DNA from: DSVZ01 sp037439785
GTDB taxonomy: Bacteria > Verrucomicrobiota > Verrucomicrobiia > Limisphaerales > J093
DNA length: 64,000 nt
Assembly (NCBI GenBank): GCA_037439785.1
Contig: JBBIVJ010000013.1
Span: 40,241 to 104,240 of the forward strand
Direction of reading: 5' to 3'
The notes under the pieces: generated by a model
Databases searched by the model: none
The model's input: only the letters and a program-made list of their open reading frames with translations
Told to the model about the DNA's origin: nothing
In this document: in pieces, positions 38,500 through 47,697 of the stretch
Layout: the number at the start of each line of letters is the position of its first letter
How positions within the stretch are numbered: position 1 is the stretch's first letter
Made by a program: the position numbers and the translations under genes

Positions 38500-39984
38500 A
38501 TGACTCCGCACCTTCTCCGCCGCATCGCCCCGGCCCTCGGCCTGGCGCTGGGCCTGGGCAGTTCCCCCCTCGGCGCAGAACCGACCCGCGAGGCGGACCC
38601 CCGCGACCTGGCGCGCCGCCTCAACCAGGCCTTCGTGGCCGTCGCCGACGAAGTGTCGCCCTCGGTCGTGGTCCTGTCCGTGACCCGAAGCCTTGAGGGG
38701 GGCGAAGCGGGCGCGGAAGGCGAGGGCCCTTCGTTCTGGGACTGGCTGCCGCGCGAGTTCCGCCGCCGGCTCGAGGAGCCGCGCGGAGGCTCCGAACTCC
38801 CCCCCGGCCATCCCCGTACGGTCACCGGCCAGGGCTCCGGCGTCATTTTCCGCGAGGACGGCTTCATCCTCACCAACGGCCACGTCGTCGAAGACGCGGA
38901 AAGGGTCCGGGTCCGCCTCCACGACGGCCGCCAGTTCGAGGCCGAGGTGCGCGGGGTGGACCCCCTGTCCGACCTGGCCGTGCTGAAGGTGGATGCGCGC
39001 GGCCTGCCGGCGGCCCGGTTTGCCGATTCCGACCGCGTGCGGGTGGGCGAATGGGCCATAGCCATCGGCGCCCCCTTCGAGCTGGATTACAGCGTCACCT
39101 TCGGCCACGTCAGCGCCAAGGGCCGTTCCCACCTGCTGCCCGATCCCGTCATGGACCAGGACTTCATCCAGACCGACGCCCAGATCAATCCCGGCAACAG
39201 CGGCGGGCCGCTGGTGAACATCGAGGGGGAGGTCATCGGCATCAACACCCTCATCCGCGGCCTGCGCACCGGCATTGGCTTCGCCATCCCCAGCAACCTC
39301 GCCCGCGAAGTGGCGGAAAAAATCGCCGCCGAAGGTCGGTTCACCCGCGCCTGGCTGGGCGTCCGAATCGCCGCCCTGGCCGACACCCCCGCCCTCCGCC
39401 GCCAGTACCCCGACCTGCGCGACGGTGTGGTGGTGCAGGGGCTGGTCCCCGACGGCCCGGCCGCCCAATCCCGCCTCCGCGTCGGCGACGTGATCACCGC
39501 CGTGGAAGGCCGTCCCGTGGCCACCGCCCAGCAACTCCGCCACGCCGTGCGCACCCGCAAGACCGGCTCCACCCTCGTCCTGGACGTCATCCGCGACGGC
39601 CAGCCCCTGCAAGTCGAGGTGCGCCCCGAACCGTGGCCGGAGACGACCCAGGTCACTCCCGCCCCCCGCCCGGCGCCGACCTCGCCCGCGGAAACCACGA
39701 CCCGCGGCATGACCTTGCGCGTCCTGACCCCCGAGCTGGCGCGCGAGCTGGACCTCACCGACACCGAGGGGCTGGTGGTGACGGCGGTCGAGCCCGGCAG
39801 CCCGGCGGCCGCGGCCGGCGTCCAGCGCGGCGACCTGCTCACGGCCATCAACCACCATCCCGTCACCACCCTCCGGGACGTCCGTGCCATGCTGCGCCGC
39901 CTTCCCGCCGACACCGAGGTGGTCCTCCATCTCCATCGGGGCGGCCATTGCCACAATGTGAGCCTGAAAGAAGCCCCGGAGTAA
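38500..39984 (+). CDS. Deg/HtrA serine protease with two PDZ domains
   Basis: A periplasmic protease or chaperone of 494 residues with a signal peptide (cleavage near LGAEP). The trypsin-like domain carries His128 (TNGHVV), Asp158 (SDLAVLK) and Ser234 (GNSGGPL), a complete triad. PDZ1 begins near residue 285 (RAWLGVRIAAL) and PDZ2 covers about 405-490 (GMTLRVLT to LHRGGH). This is the DegP/DegQ layout. It is divergently transcribed from the zinc-ribbon gene across a 120-bp gap. Confidence 0.93.
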   Translation: MTPHLLRRIAPALGLALGLGSSPLGAEPTREADPRDLARRLNQAFVAVADEVSPSVVVLSVTRSLEGGEAGAEGEGPSFWDWLPREFRRRLEEPRGGSELPPGHPRTVTGQGSGVIFREDGFILTNGHVVEDAERVRVRLHDGRQFEAEVRGVDPLSDLAVLKVDARGLPAARFADSDRVRVGEWAIAIGAPFELDYSVTFGHVSAKGRSHLLPDPVMDQDFIQTDAQINPGNSGGPLVNIEGEVIGINTLIRGLRTGIGFAIPSNLAREVAEKIAAEGRFTRAWLGVRIAALADTPALRRQYPDLRDGVVVQGLVPDGPAAQSRLRVGDVITAVEGRPVATAQQLRHAVRTRKTGSTLVLDVIRDGQPLQVEVRPEPWPETTQVTPAPRPAPTSPAETTTRGMTLRVLTPELARELDLTDTEGLVVTAVEPGSPAAAAGVQRGDLLTAINHHPVTTLRDVRAMLRRLPADTEVVLHLHRGGHCHNVSLKEAPE

Positions 39985-40021
39985 GCCGCTGGCGGCCGCC
40001 ACGGCGGCGGTTCCCCACCCC

Positions 40022-43000
40022 TCAGGGCAGCACCACCAGCCGATAAAAGCGGGTCGCGGCCGTGGCAGGGACCTTGCGCGACACCCGCCGCTCTTCCGCG
40101 GTCGCCGGTTCCGTGTGCAGCGGCAACCACACGTCGGCGGGCAGCGCCTCGGTGGCTTCCAGACGGTAGGTGCGGCCGGGGCGGGCGAGAAACTCCAAGC
40201 TCAGGTCACCGTCTGCCGTCCGCTCCAGAGTCAGGGCCAGGACACTGCCGGCATTTTGCGGGTCCGTGCCCGCCAGGAATTCGGCACGGTTGTCGGTGCC
40301 GTCGCCGTCCGGGTCCGCTCCAGCGTCCGGCTGGCGGGGATCCAGGCCGTGCGCCTGCTCCCAGAGGTCCGGCAGGCCATCCCCATCGCTGTCCGTGTCA
40401 GGGCGGACGTTGGCGGCGCCCGGCGTGGGATGGTCCGGGAAACGGCTCACGGTCTCCCCGCCATCGGGCAGGCGTCCTTCCGACACCCCCCGTTCCTGGC
40501 GGTCGAAGTCCACCGCGTCCACCAACCGGAAGCGCGCGTCGTACAGCCGCAGCGATTCCCCGTCCCCCTCCAGAGCAAACGGCACGGCGCCGGGTGCCGC
40601 GGTTTCCGTGCCCACGGCCTGCCAGACCACCCAACGGCGGGGGCCGATGAAACTCAACGGCGGCACCTGGTGGCGGGCGCGCCGGGTGAGGGCGGGGGAA
40701 TCGGTCAGCCACAGCCCGCCCAGGGCCACGGGGCGGTCGGCGGGGTTGAACAGCTCGAACCAGTCCGACCCCTCGGGCGGGCGGGCCATCCATTCGTTGA
40801 AGCGCAGGTCGTGGGGCGCGGCCAGCACCGCCGGCGGGGCATTGGCGGCGCGGGGGGTGGGGAAGGCCAGCAACTGCCAGGCTTGATCCCCGTCGAGCCC
40901 GATGGACTGGCCGGGTATCTGGAAACCGAAGGCCACGCGGTCCACGCTCCGACCGCTCGCGTCGAACAAGACCACCATGCCGCCGACCGGCTCGAGGGCC
41001 AGTCCGCTGTGCAAGGGGTCCGCCGGCGCCAGGGAGGGCGCCTGCGCAGGGTTGCAATGCACCAGCAGGAACCGACCAGCCGCCAGACGCGTGCCGGCAG
41101 GAAAACGCCACCCCGCTGCGGCGGGGGCCGACGCCGTGGTGCTGACGCCCAGGCCCAGTCCGGACAAGTCGGCATCCTCGCGGCCGGGGTTGAACACTTC
41201 CACCCACCCGGCGTCCCCCGCGGCGTCGCGGACCAGGATTTCGTTCAGCACCGGCCCGGTCCATGCCGGCAGGTAATTGGGTGCGCCGGGGCTGGCGCTG
41301 ACCGGGAACGCCTGCACCGTGGCCTCGCCGTCGGGCAGGCGACCGGCGGCCACTCCGGCGGGCTGCGGCTGCAGCGCGATTTCATCCAGCAGCCGGGTCG
41401 CGGCGTCGCGCAAGGCCAACCGGCCGCCGCCGGCCGGCCACGCCAGTTCGAGGTGATCGGGACCCGCCTCGGTGTCCAGCCACAGGCGCACGTGGCCGCC
41501 AGCGGCGAGGAAGGATCGGCTGCGCAGCCGGGCGTGGGCCGGGCCGGATTCGAGGTGCACCCCCTCGAGGCTCACCGGCAGGTTGCCGCTGTTGTACAGT
41601 TCCAGCCAGGGAGACTCGCCGGGCAACGGTTCGGCCAGCCACTCGTTCAGGCGCAGCGCGGCCGGAGAGCCCACCGGGACGGGCACGTTGGGGGCGCCCG
41701 GTGAGGGATGGCACAGTTGCCAGAGCCCCCCCACGCGGCCCAGGGTCAGGTCAGGAAGCTGGAGGCCGAAGCTCAGGGCGTCCACGCGCTGGGTGGCGGC
41801 ATTGTAGAGGAAGACCGACTCGCCCTGGCGGTCGAGGGCAAAGCCGGTGTGAAGACCGGGGGCCTGAGTGCGCGAGTCGCACCACACCACCAGGAAAGCG
41901 CCGGCCGGCAGGCGGGTGCCGGGCGGGAAGACAAAGCGCCGCGGGTCGCTGGTGTCGCTGAGGCTCCAGCCGCCCAGGTCGGCCTCGGCGGGGCCGTGGT
42001 TGTGCAACTCGATCCAGTCGGGCCGCGCGTCGCCATCGGGCACGCTGCCGGCGTTGTCGGCCATGACTTCGCTGAGCCCGACCGGGCCGGGTTCCGCCGG
42101 CGGGGCGGGGGGCCGTCCCGGCGTGCCGTACACGATCGGACTGGCCTGCCAGTGGGCCGGCGCGTGCGGGTCCGCGCGCGGGTCGGGGATTTCGAGGGTG
42201 GGGCCGGTGCCGTCGGGGGCTGCGGGCCAGCCGGCCTCGTCGTCGTAGTGGACGGCCAGGACAGTGTGGCCGGCGCGGTCGCGCAGGGCGAGGCGTTCGC
42301 CGCCGTTGGCGAGGTTGCTGCCGAACCAGCCGGCCACCGGCACGCCGGGGTAGCGGGCGGCAAAAGCGGCGGGGTCGGCGCGGTTGGCCAGCACCCAGAC
42401 CGCGCCGGCGGGCAGGCGGCTGCCGGGGGGAAAGACGAACTCGATGCCGGCGAAGCTGAAGCCGTCCAGGTCCACCGGGGCGGGGCCGAGGTTTTGGAGT
42501 TCCACGAACTCGAAGGCCTCGCCGCCGGGCGGGTGGTAGTTGATTTCGGTGAAAGCCAGGGCGGGCCCCAGGCCGGCCACGGTGAAGGTGGCTTCGTGCA
42601 GGGCGCTCCAGGTGTCGCCGGCCTGGACGCGGGCCTTGAGGGTGAGCGTGGCGGTCAAGGTCAGCGGGCCGGAGTAGGCGCGGGCGTGGGCCGAGAGGGT
42701 GCCGGCATACAGCACGCGGGGGTCGGTGCCGTTGGTGGTGTAGTAGATCACGCCGGTGGGGCCGGGCCGGCGCAGGTGCAGGCGGGTGCCCGGCGGTACC
42801 GGGCCGCCGGCGGTGAGGGGGCCGTCGGGGGCTTCCAGGCGGAATTCGGGGGCATCCACCGGCGGGTACAAGCCCGCGTCGCGAAGCTGGGCCAGCACGC
42901 GGGTCGTGCGGTTCACGAAGTACGAGCCGACCATCCGCTGGTGCTCGGGCAGCCAGTGGGATTCGCGAGTGTAGAGGGCGTAGGTGCCGTCGCTGTAGGG

Positions 43001-46000
43001 GTGGACGTCCCGCCGGTAATCGCCCCAGCGGCAGGACTCGGCCACGATGGGCCGGTCCAGCAGGTTGGACCAGTACAGCCAGCGGGCGATGCAGGCCGAG
43101 GGGGTCAGGGCCCTGCCGGGGGCGACCAGGTGCCGGTGCGCGCGGTCGGCGAAGTCCAGCCGGTACTGGGCGTTGGCCAGCAGGCGGGTGTGGAGGCCGC
43201 TGGGCACATCGCTGCTGGCCACGCGATTGACATCCTCGTTCAACAGGACGCACTCCCCGTCCCAGGGGAAGTACTTGAAGGTGCCGTCGGGAGTGCGAGG
43301 GCGGATGGCATGCCAGTTCTTGTTCAGGCCCCAGTCCTGGTGGCCGGCGAAGAAGTGGAGCAGCGTGTAGTCCAGGTGGTGCGGCACGTCCAGCAGCCGC
43401 TTCATCTGCTCGTAGGCGGCGTGGTCGGCCAGGTTGGTCAGAGCAAGCAGGGCGTTGTAGGCGGCGGCGGTGCCGGCGCGGAGCTGGCCCTGGTCGTAGG
43501 CGTCGTAGTCCTCGTCGCGGCCGCCGTACCAGGCGGCGGCGAAGTGGGCGGTGGGCTGCTCGCTCAGGTCGTAGGTGCCCCAGTACAGGCCGTTGAGGAA
43601 GAGATGGACGTAGCGGTTGTGGCTGGCGGGCCGGCCCATGTCGCGAAAGGTGTGTTTGATCCAGGCGTCGCGGGTGCGCGTGGCGCGGCTGCGCTGGTAG
43701 GCGCCGTTGCCGTTGTTGGGGGAGTCCGACCAGTGCCGCCAACTGGTGTTGAAGTCCGGCCGGAGGATCAGGTCGTCGAACCGCCGCAGCGGCGATTCGG
43801 GAAACAGCGGGAACTCGAGCCGGCCGGGGCCGAAGTCTCCGCGGAAGTTCAACTTGAAGCCGTGCTTGGGATTCTTGCGGGGCTCGCGGCTGGCGTTGCC
43901 GTGACCCTCGAGGCCGGCGGTGGTGGCAAAGGCCGTGCGGCCGTCCGGCAGGAACATCTCGACCGAGCAGGGCTGGAGGGGGAAGGCCTTGTTGACGATG
44001 TTCGCGGCGTCGTACAGGCCGGTGGGGCCAAACAGGTCTGCCGGGTCCAGCACCAGGGAAAGGAGGGGCAGTTCGAGCAGGCCGTCCCGCAGGCGCTGGA
44101 GTTTCACCGGGTCCACCGGCGAGGCGGGGTTGTTCGGGTCGGCGCGCAGGGGGTCCAGGTCCATCTCGTAATCGGCGGGCACGATGTTGCCGGGGAAGCT
44201 CGCGTAGGTGCCCCAGGTGGCGGGGAAACCCGGCGGGTCGGCCGGTTGGTGGATCACCTGGTCCAGGAACAGGTAGGTGTGGGTCACCACCCGCGAGGGC
44301 AGATGGCCGGGGGCAAAGGCGGCCGCGCGCAGGATGGTGGTGCGCTCGATCCGCAGGGGGCCGGTGTAGGGCTCGCCGCGGTCCGCGGTGGGCTCGCGGC
44401 CGTCGCGCGTGTAGCGGAGGGTGGTGCCCGGGAAGGCGGTGGTGAGCCGCAGCGTGAAGGGCTCATCGAACCAGCCGCGCTCCACGCTGAAATGCGGTTC
44501 CGGAACCGGCTCGGCCAGGCTGGTGCCGCGGTTGGTCGCGCCGGGCGTGGGGGAGGCAAAGTAGCGCCAGGCCCCGGCGGCATCGCGGCCGTAGGCGACA
44601 TCCGGGCGCTGTTCCGGGAATGCCGGCGCCAGCTCATCCGCGGGCCGGGGCGGCTGGTCCGGCGGAAACAGGCCGAGGTACTCGCCGGCGGCGTCGAGGC
44701 GGAAGGAAGTGTGCAGCGGGGCCGTGGCGCCGGCCGGGCGGCGGTCCTTGCCGGAGGCGAAGACCACGAGGTATTGCCCCGGCGCGAGGGTGCGACCCGG
44801 AAACACCCACCGCCCCGGTTGCGCGGGGTCGTCCGTCAGCGACCAGCCCCGCAGGTCCACCGTCGCGGGGCCGGGATTGTACAGCTCGATCCAGTCCTGC
44901 GGCTCGTCCTCTTCGTCCCGCAGACCGTTGCGATTGGCGGCCACCACTTCGTTCAGGCGCACGGTCGCGCCGCCGGCGGGGGGGTCCAGGGTGAGCGTCC
45001 AGCCCTCGCCGGCAAAGGCATTGGCCGGCTCGGCCAGGTCGCGGATGTCGTGGCCGGGGGTCCAGGCGAACTGCACCGTCCCCGGCGCCAGGGCCTCGAA
45101 AACGAACTCGTAGGGGCCTGCGCCGGTGCCGCTCACCGACCGGGCCGGGCGGTGGTTCACGAGCAGGTCCGCGGCGTCCACGCCCCGGACCGGTTCGCTG
45201 AAGAGCACGGTCACACTTCCCAGCCGACCCACGCGGACACCGGCCGCGGGAGCCAGTTGACGCAGCGTGGGCGGCGCGGTGTCGCGCAGCGTGTAGAGCC
45301 AGGAAGCGCCGGCGTCGCCCTCGGCGAAGCGGTTTCCGCCCAGGTCGTGGATTTCGTGGTTGGCGTTGAAGGACACCGTCACCGGGCCGGGCTCGGGCGG
45401 TGCCTGGCGGAAGGTCCAGGTGTCCGCCTCTCCTTCCAGGGCGGCGGCGGGCAGGCCGTTGACCAGCAGGTCTTCGGCCCGCACGCCCAGCACGGGGGTG
45501 GTGAACCGGACCGTGATTTCGCCCAGCGCATCGAGTGTTGCTCCGCGCGGCGGCTGGACTTCGGCGACCTGGGGCGGGGCGACCGTGTAGGCCCACGTGG
45601 CGCCGGGCGCGGAGGCGTCGAACGGCTCGCCGGCGAGGCTTTGAATCTGATGCTCCGCCCCCCAGGTCACCTGGACCGGGCCGGGCGCGGGGGGCGTCAC
45701 GGCGAACGTAAAGCGGGTTGCGGCTTCCGCGGCGGAGAGTCCCACCGCCGGCACGCCGTTGAGCAACAGGTCGGCGGCGTCCACGCCGGTGACCGGTTTG
45801 CTGAAGGTGACGGTGAGGGTGGACAGCCCGCCGACGGTCGCGCCGGGCGCGGGGTCCACCGCCAGCACGGTGGGCGGTCCCGGGGGCACGAGGGTGGCGG
45901 CCAGTTCGAGGTCCAGGTGAAAGTCGCTGCTGGTGAGGTTGCGGTTGAAGGCTTGGACGGCGACGAGGTTGGTGCCGGCGCGCAACAGGCCGGCGGCGGG

Positions 46001-46507
46001 GACGAAGTTGGTGCTGACCTCGACCGGGGTCGAGCCGATGGCCACGGGCGTGCCCGCGTTGAACGGCTGTTCGCCATCGTTGACGTTGAAGCGCTGAACT
46101 TCCCGGCCGTTGATCCAGACGATGAATCCGTCGTCAATCACCTGGCGCAGCCGCAACGCCCCCACCTGGCCGGGGTCGGCGACCACGAACGTGCGGCGCA
46201 GGAACAGGGTGGTGTAGCCGTTGCGCATGTCCGTCAGCCGGGTGCCGTTGGTGGCGCCAGTGGCGCCGTAGGAAAAGGGCATCGGTCCCGTGGCCCAGGT
46301 CGAGTCATTGAAGGGCGGCAGCCGCCAGGCCGTGGCCGGTGTGGAGGGGGTGTTGGTGCCCTTGACCCAGCGCCAGGAAGCGCCGAAAGGGATCCAGCTT
46401 TCCTCGGCGGCCGACGCCGGCGGGAACACGCCTGCCAGCCCCAGTCCCAGGCTGAAGACCAGCCGGGCGAACCGGGCCCCGCGACCCAAACGCGCATCCG
46501 GGTTCAT
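40022..46507 (-). CDS. Giant exported protein: CotH kinase-like domain with multiple lamin-tail domains
   Basis: A 2161-residue exported protein from ATG 46507 with a signal peptide (cleavage near ASAAEES). Rough order: a jelly-roll domain (35-205), three Ig-like domains of the bacterial Big_5 type (about 210-480), a first lamin-tail domain (515-590), a chitobiase-C-like domain (670-745), a CotH spore-coat-kinase-like domain (780-1100, with FAGHQDWGLNKNWHAI and YFPWDGE), a second chitobiase-C-like unit (1220-1305), five further lamin-tail domains (from about 1315, 1475, 1615, 1750 and 1900), a thrombospondin-3-like Asp/Gly stretch (2035-2085) and the exported-protein tail. CotH proteins phosphorylate extracellular proteins in Bacillus. 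The job here is unknown. A surface or matrix role is inference. Confidence 0.82.
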   Translation of the reverse strand: MNPDARLGRGARFARLVFSLGLGLAGVFPPASAAEESWIPFGASWRWVKGTNTPSTPATAWRLPPFNDSTWATGPMPFSYGATGATNGTRLTDMRNGYTTLFLRRTFVVADPGQVGALRLRQVIDDGFIVWINGREVQRFNVNDGEQPFNAGTPVAIGSTPVEVSTNFVPAAGLLRAGTNLVAVQAFNRNLTSSDFHLDLELAATLVPPGPPTVLAVDPAPGATVGGLSTLTVTFSKPVTGVDAADLLLNGVPAVGLSAAEAATRFTFAVTPPAPGPVQVTWGAEHQIQSLAGEPFDASAPGATWAYTVAPPQVAEVQPPRGATLDALGEITVRFTTPVLGVRAEDLLVNGLPAAALEGEADTWTFRQAPPEPGPVTVSFNANHEIHDLGGNRFAEGDAGASWLYTLRDTAPPTLRQLAPAAGVRVGRLGSVTVLFSEPVRGVDAADLLVNHRPARSVSGTGAGPYEFVFEALAPGTVQFAWTPGHDIRDLAEPANAFAGEGWTLTLDPPAGGATVRLNEVVAANRNGLRDEEDEPQDWIELYNPGPATVDLRGWSLTDDPAQPGRWVFPGRTLAPGQYLVVFASGKDRRPAGATAPLHTSFRLDAAGEYLGLFPPDQPPRPADELAPAFPEQRPDVAYGRDAAGAWRYFASPTPGATNRGTSLAEPVPEPHFSVERGWFDEPFTLRLTTAFPGTTLRYTRDGREPTADRGEPYTGPLRIERTTILRAAAFAPGHLPSRVVTHTYLFLDQVIHQPADPPGFPATWGTYASFPGNIVPADYEMDLDPLRADPNNPASPVDPVKLQRLRDGLLELPLLSLVLDPADLFGPTGLYDAANIVNKAFPLQPCSVEMFLPDGRTAFATTAGLEGHGNASREPRKNPKHGFKLNFRGDFGPGRLEFPLFPESPLRRFDDLILRPDFNTSWRHWSDSPNNGNGAYQRSRATRTRDAWIKHTFRDMGRPASHNRYVHLFLNGLYWGTYDLSEQPTAHFAAAWYGGRDEDYDAYDQGQLRAGTAAAYNALLALTNLADHAAYEQMKRLLDVPHHLDYTLLHFFAGHQDWGLNKNWHAIRPRTPDGTFKYFPWDGECVLLNEDVNRVASSDVPSGLHTRLLANAQYRLDFADRAHRHLVAPGRALTPSACIARWLYWSNLLDRPIVAESCRWGDYRRDVHPYSDGTYALYTRESHWLPEHQRMVGSYFVNRTTRVLAQLRDAGLYPPVDAPEFRLEAPDGPLTAGGPVPPGTRLHLRRPGPTGVIYYTTNGTDPRVLYAGTLSAHARAYSGPLTLTATLTLKARVQAGDTWSALHEATFTVAGLGPALAFTEINYHPPGGEAFEFVELQNLGPAPVDLDGFSFAGIEFVFPPGSRLPAGAVWVLANRADPAAFAARYPGVPVAGWFGSNLANGGERLALRDRAGHTVLAVHYDDEAGWPAAPDGTGPTLEIPDPRADPHAPAHWQASPIVYGTPGRPPAPPAEPGPVGLSEVMADNAGSVPDGDARPDWIELHNHGPAEADLGGWSLSDTSDPRRFVFPPGTRLPAGAFLVVWCDSRTQAPGLHTGFALDRQGESVFLYNAATQRVDALSFGLQLPDLTLGRVGGLWQLCHPSPGAPNVPVPVGSPAALRLNEWLAEPLPGESPWLELYNSGNLPVSLEGVHLESGPAHARLRSRSFLAAGGHVRLWLDTEAGPDHLELAWPAGGGRLALRDAATRLLDEIALQPQPAGVAAGRLPDGEATVQAFPVSASPGAPNYLPAWTGPVLNEILVRDAAGDAGWVEVFNPGREDADLSGLGLGVSTTASAPAAAGWRFPAGTRLAAGRFLLVHCNPAQAPSLAPADPLHSGLALEPVGGMVVLFDASGRSVDRVAFGFQIPGQSIGLDGDQAWQLLAFPTPRAANAPPAVLAAPHDLRFNEWMARPPEGSDWFELFNPADRPVALGGLWLTDSPALTRRARHQVPPLSFIGPRRWVVWQAVGTETAAPGAVPFALEGDGESLRLYDARFRLVDAVDFDRQERGVSEGRLPDGGETVSRFPDHPTPGAANVRPDTDSDGDGLPDLWEQAHGLDPRQPDAGADPDGDGTDNRAEFLAGTDPQNAGSVLALTLERTADGDLSLEFLARPGRTYRLEATEALPADVWLPLHTEPATAEERRVSRKVPATAATRFYRLVVLP

Positions 46508-46766
46508 GCTTGCCCGAGGATACACCGCCGCCTGGTGACGTTGAACCACAAAGCCGGTTGCGGGACACCAGGCCGACGTGGCAGGAGGGTTGCCGGTCAT
46601 CCGGCCCGGAGCGGCGGTCGCGCAGATAATGTCGAGCTCGCCGGGAAGGTACTGCGCCTCTTGCGCCCTCGCGGCCGCCACCTCGTCAGGGGTCTCGGGG
46701 ACGACCTGCGGGGCTCCAACGGATCGCAGATCGTTGCCAGGGCTCCGCCCCGGCTCGGCGGCACCT

Positions 46767-47252
46767 TCAGCGGGCGGGCTTCCGTTGCGCGGCCGCGGCG
46801 CGCAGGGCGTCGAAGTTGCCCTCCTCGCAACAGCGCACAAAGGTTTCAGTGGCCGTTTTGAGGTCTTCCCAGCGGGCGCGAATGCTGCGCGCCTCGGACG
46901 GGCTGATCTGGTTGTCCGCCGCCGCCGAGGCCACCACCGCCAACAGGTCGGCAAACTCCTGGACGACCTGGTTGGTGGCCGGGATCAGATCGGGCGGGTG
47001 CGGCCAGATCGCCCGGGGGTTGCGGATGAAAAAACCGCCGGCGCGCTGGCAAATCCACTGCACGATCCGGTCGTCCCGGGTGCTGCCCACCAGTTGTTCG
47101 ATGCGGTCCAGCGGGTTTGCTGCGCCGCTGCCGGTGCCGTCGGCCCGCTCGGCCCACTTGTAAATCAGCGACACTGACAGGCCCAGGTCCCTGGCGATTT
47201 GCCTGGCGTTGCCGGCATCGTAAACGGCCCGCAGCAGCTCATGGGATTCCAT
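46767..47252 (-). CDS. Small helix-turn-helix protein resembling phage regulatory protein CII (CP76 type)
   Basis: A 161-residue protein from ATG 47252. An N-terminal helix-turn-helix (ARQIARDLGLSVSLIYKWAE) is followed by conserved-looking blocks PLDRIEQLV, IVQWICQRAGGFF and a helical C-terminus with SPSEARSIRARWEDLK. It resembles the phage CII/CP76 family, which also occurs as stand-alone chromosomal genes. No other phage gene is nearby. The long N-terminal extension of the frame (to 47468) is not supported. Confidence 0.6.
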   Translation of the reverse strand: MESHELLRAVYDAGNARQIARDLGLSVSLIYKWAERADGTGSGAANPLDRIEQLVGSTRDDRIVQWICQRAGGFFIRNPRAIWPHPPDLIPATNQVVQEFADLLAVVASAAADNQISPSEARSIRARWEDLKTATETFVRCCEEGNFDALRAAAAQRKPAR

Positions 47253-47697
47253 GCCGTCAGCCTGTCGGCCCCGCCGACCGCTGGCAAGAAGAGGCCGGGG
47301 GGATGCCGGAGGGCGGCAGGTCAGCACTGGCTGGCAGCCTGCGGGTGCGCCGATTGCCAATCGGCGAGAGGTGCGTGCACCGGGGCCGGGCCGCGAGCGG
47401 CCAGCCCAAGACGCGGCGGCGGGGCTGGAACGGGCAACCTGCCGCCTCTCCGCCGGCTCGGCTTGCACCGGCGGCGACCCTCAGGGGAAGAGGCTGCCGC
47501 AGTCACGCGGCGGGGAGGTTGCTGGTGCGCCGGCCCTGCCCGTTTGGCGTTTTCACCCTTTCGGCCTTTCAACTATTGCACCCGCTTCCGGATTCCGCCG
47601 CCCTCCCGGTCGGGCGGGGCCTCGGCGGGCGATGAGACGTGGGCGGCCGGTTTCTGGACTGGTCGCAAGGGCAGGGGAGGGCTAGGCTGTCGGGCCG
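47253..47697. other. Intergenic stretch without a gene, holding a fragment of the dispersed repeat
   Basis: About 445 bases. GCCGATT-GCC-AATCGGC at 47349-47365 is the first hairpin of the dispersed repeat family, preceded by GGGTGC, with no further blocks, so it is a fragment. The rest is GC-rich. An AT-richer patch (about 47540-47580) lies before prfB and may hold its promoter, but I cannot point to clear boxes. Confidence 0.45.

Noticed and set aside
41708..46861. A 1717-codon plus-strand frame opposite the CotH/lamin-tail gene
   Set aside because: The minus-strand gene has recognisable domains throughout. The plus-strand translation is Gly/Ala/Val-rich without domains, as expected for a codon-bias shadow.
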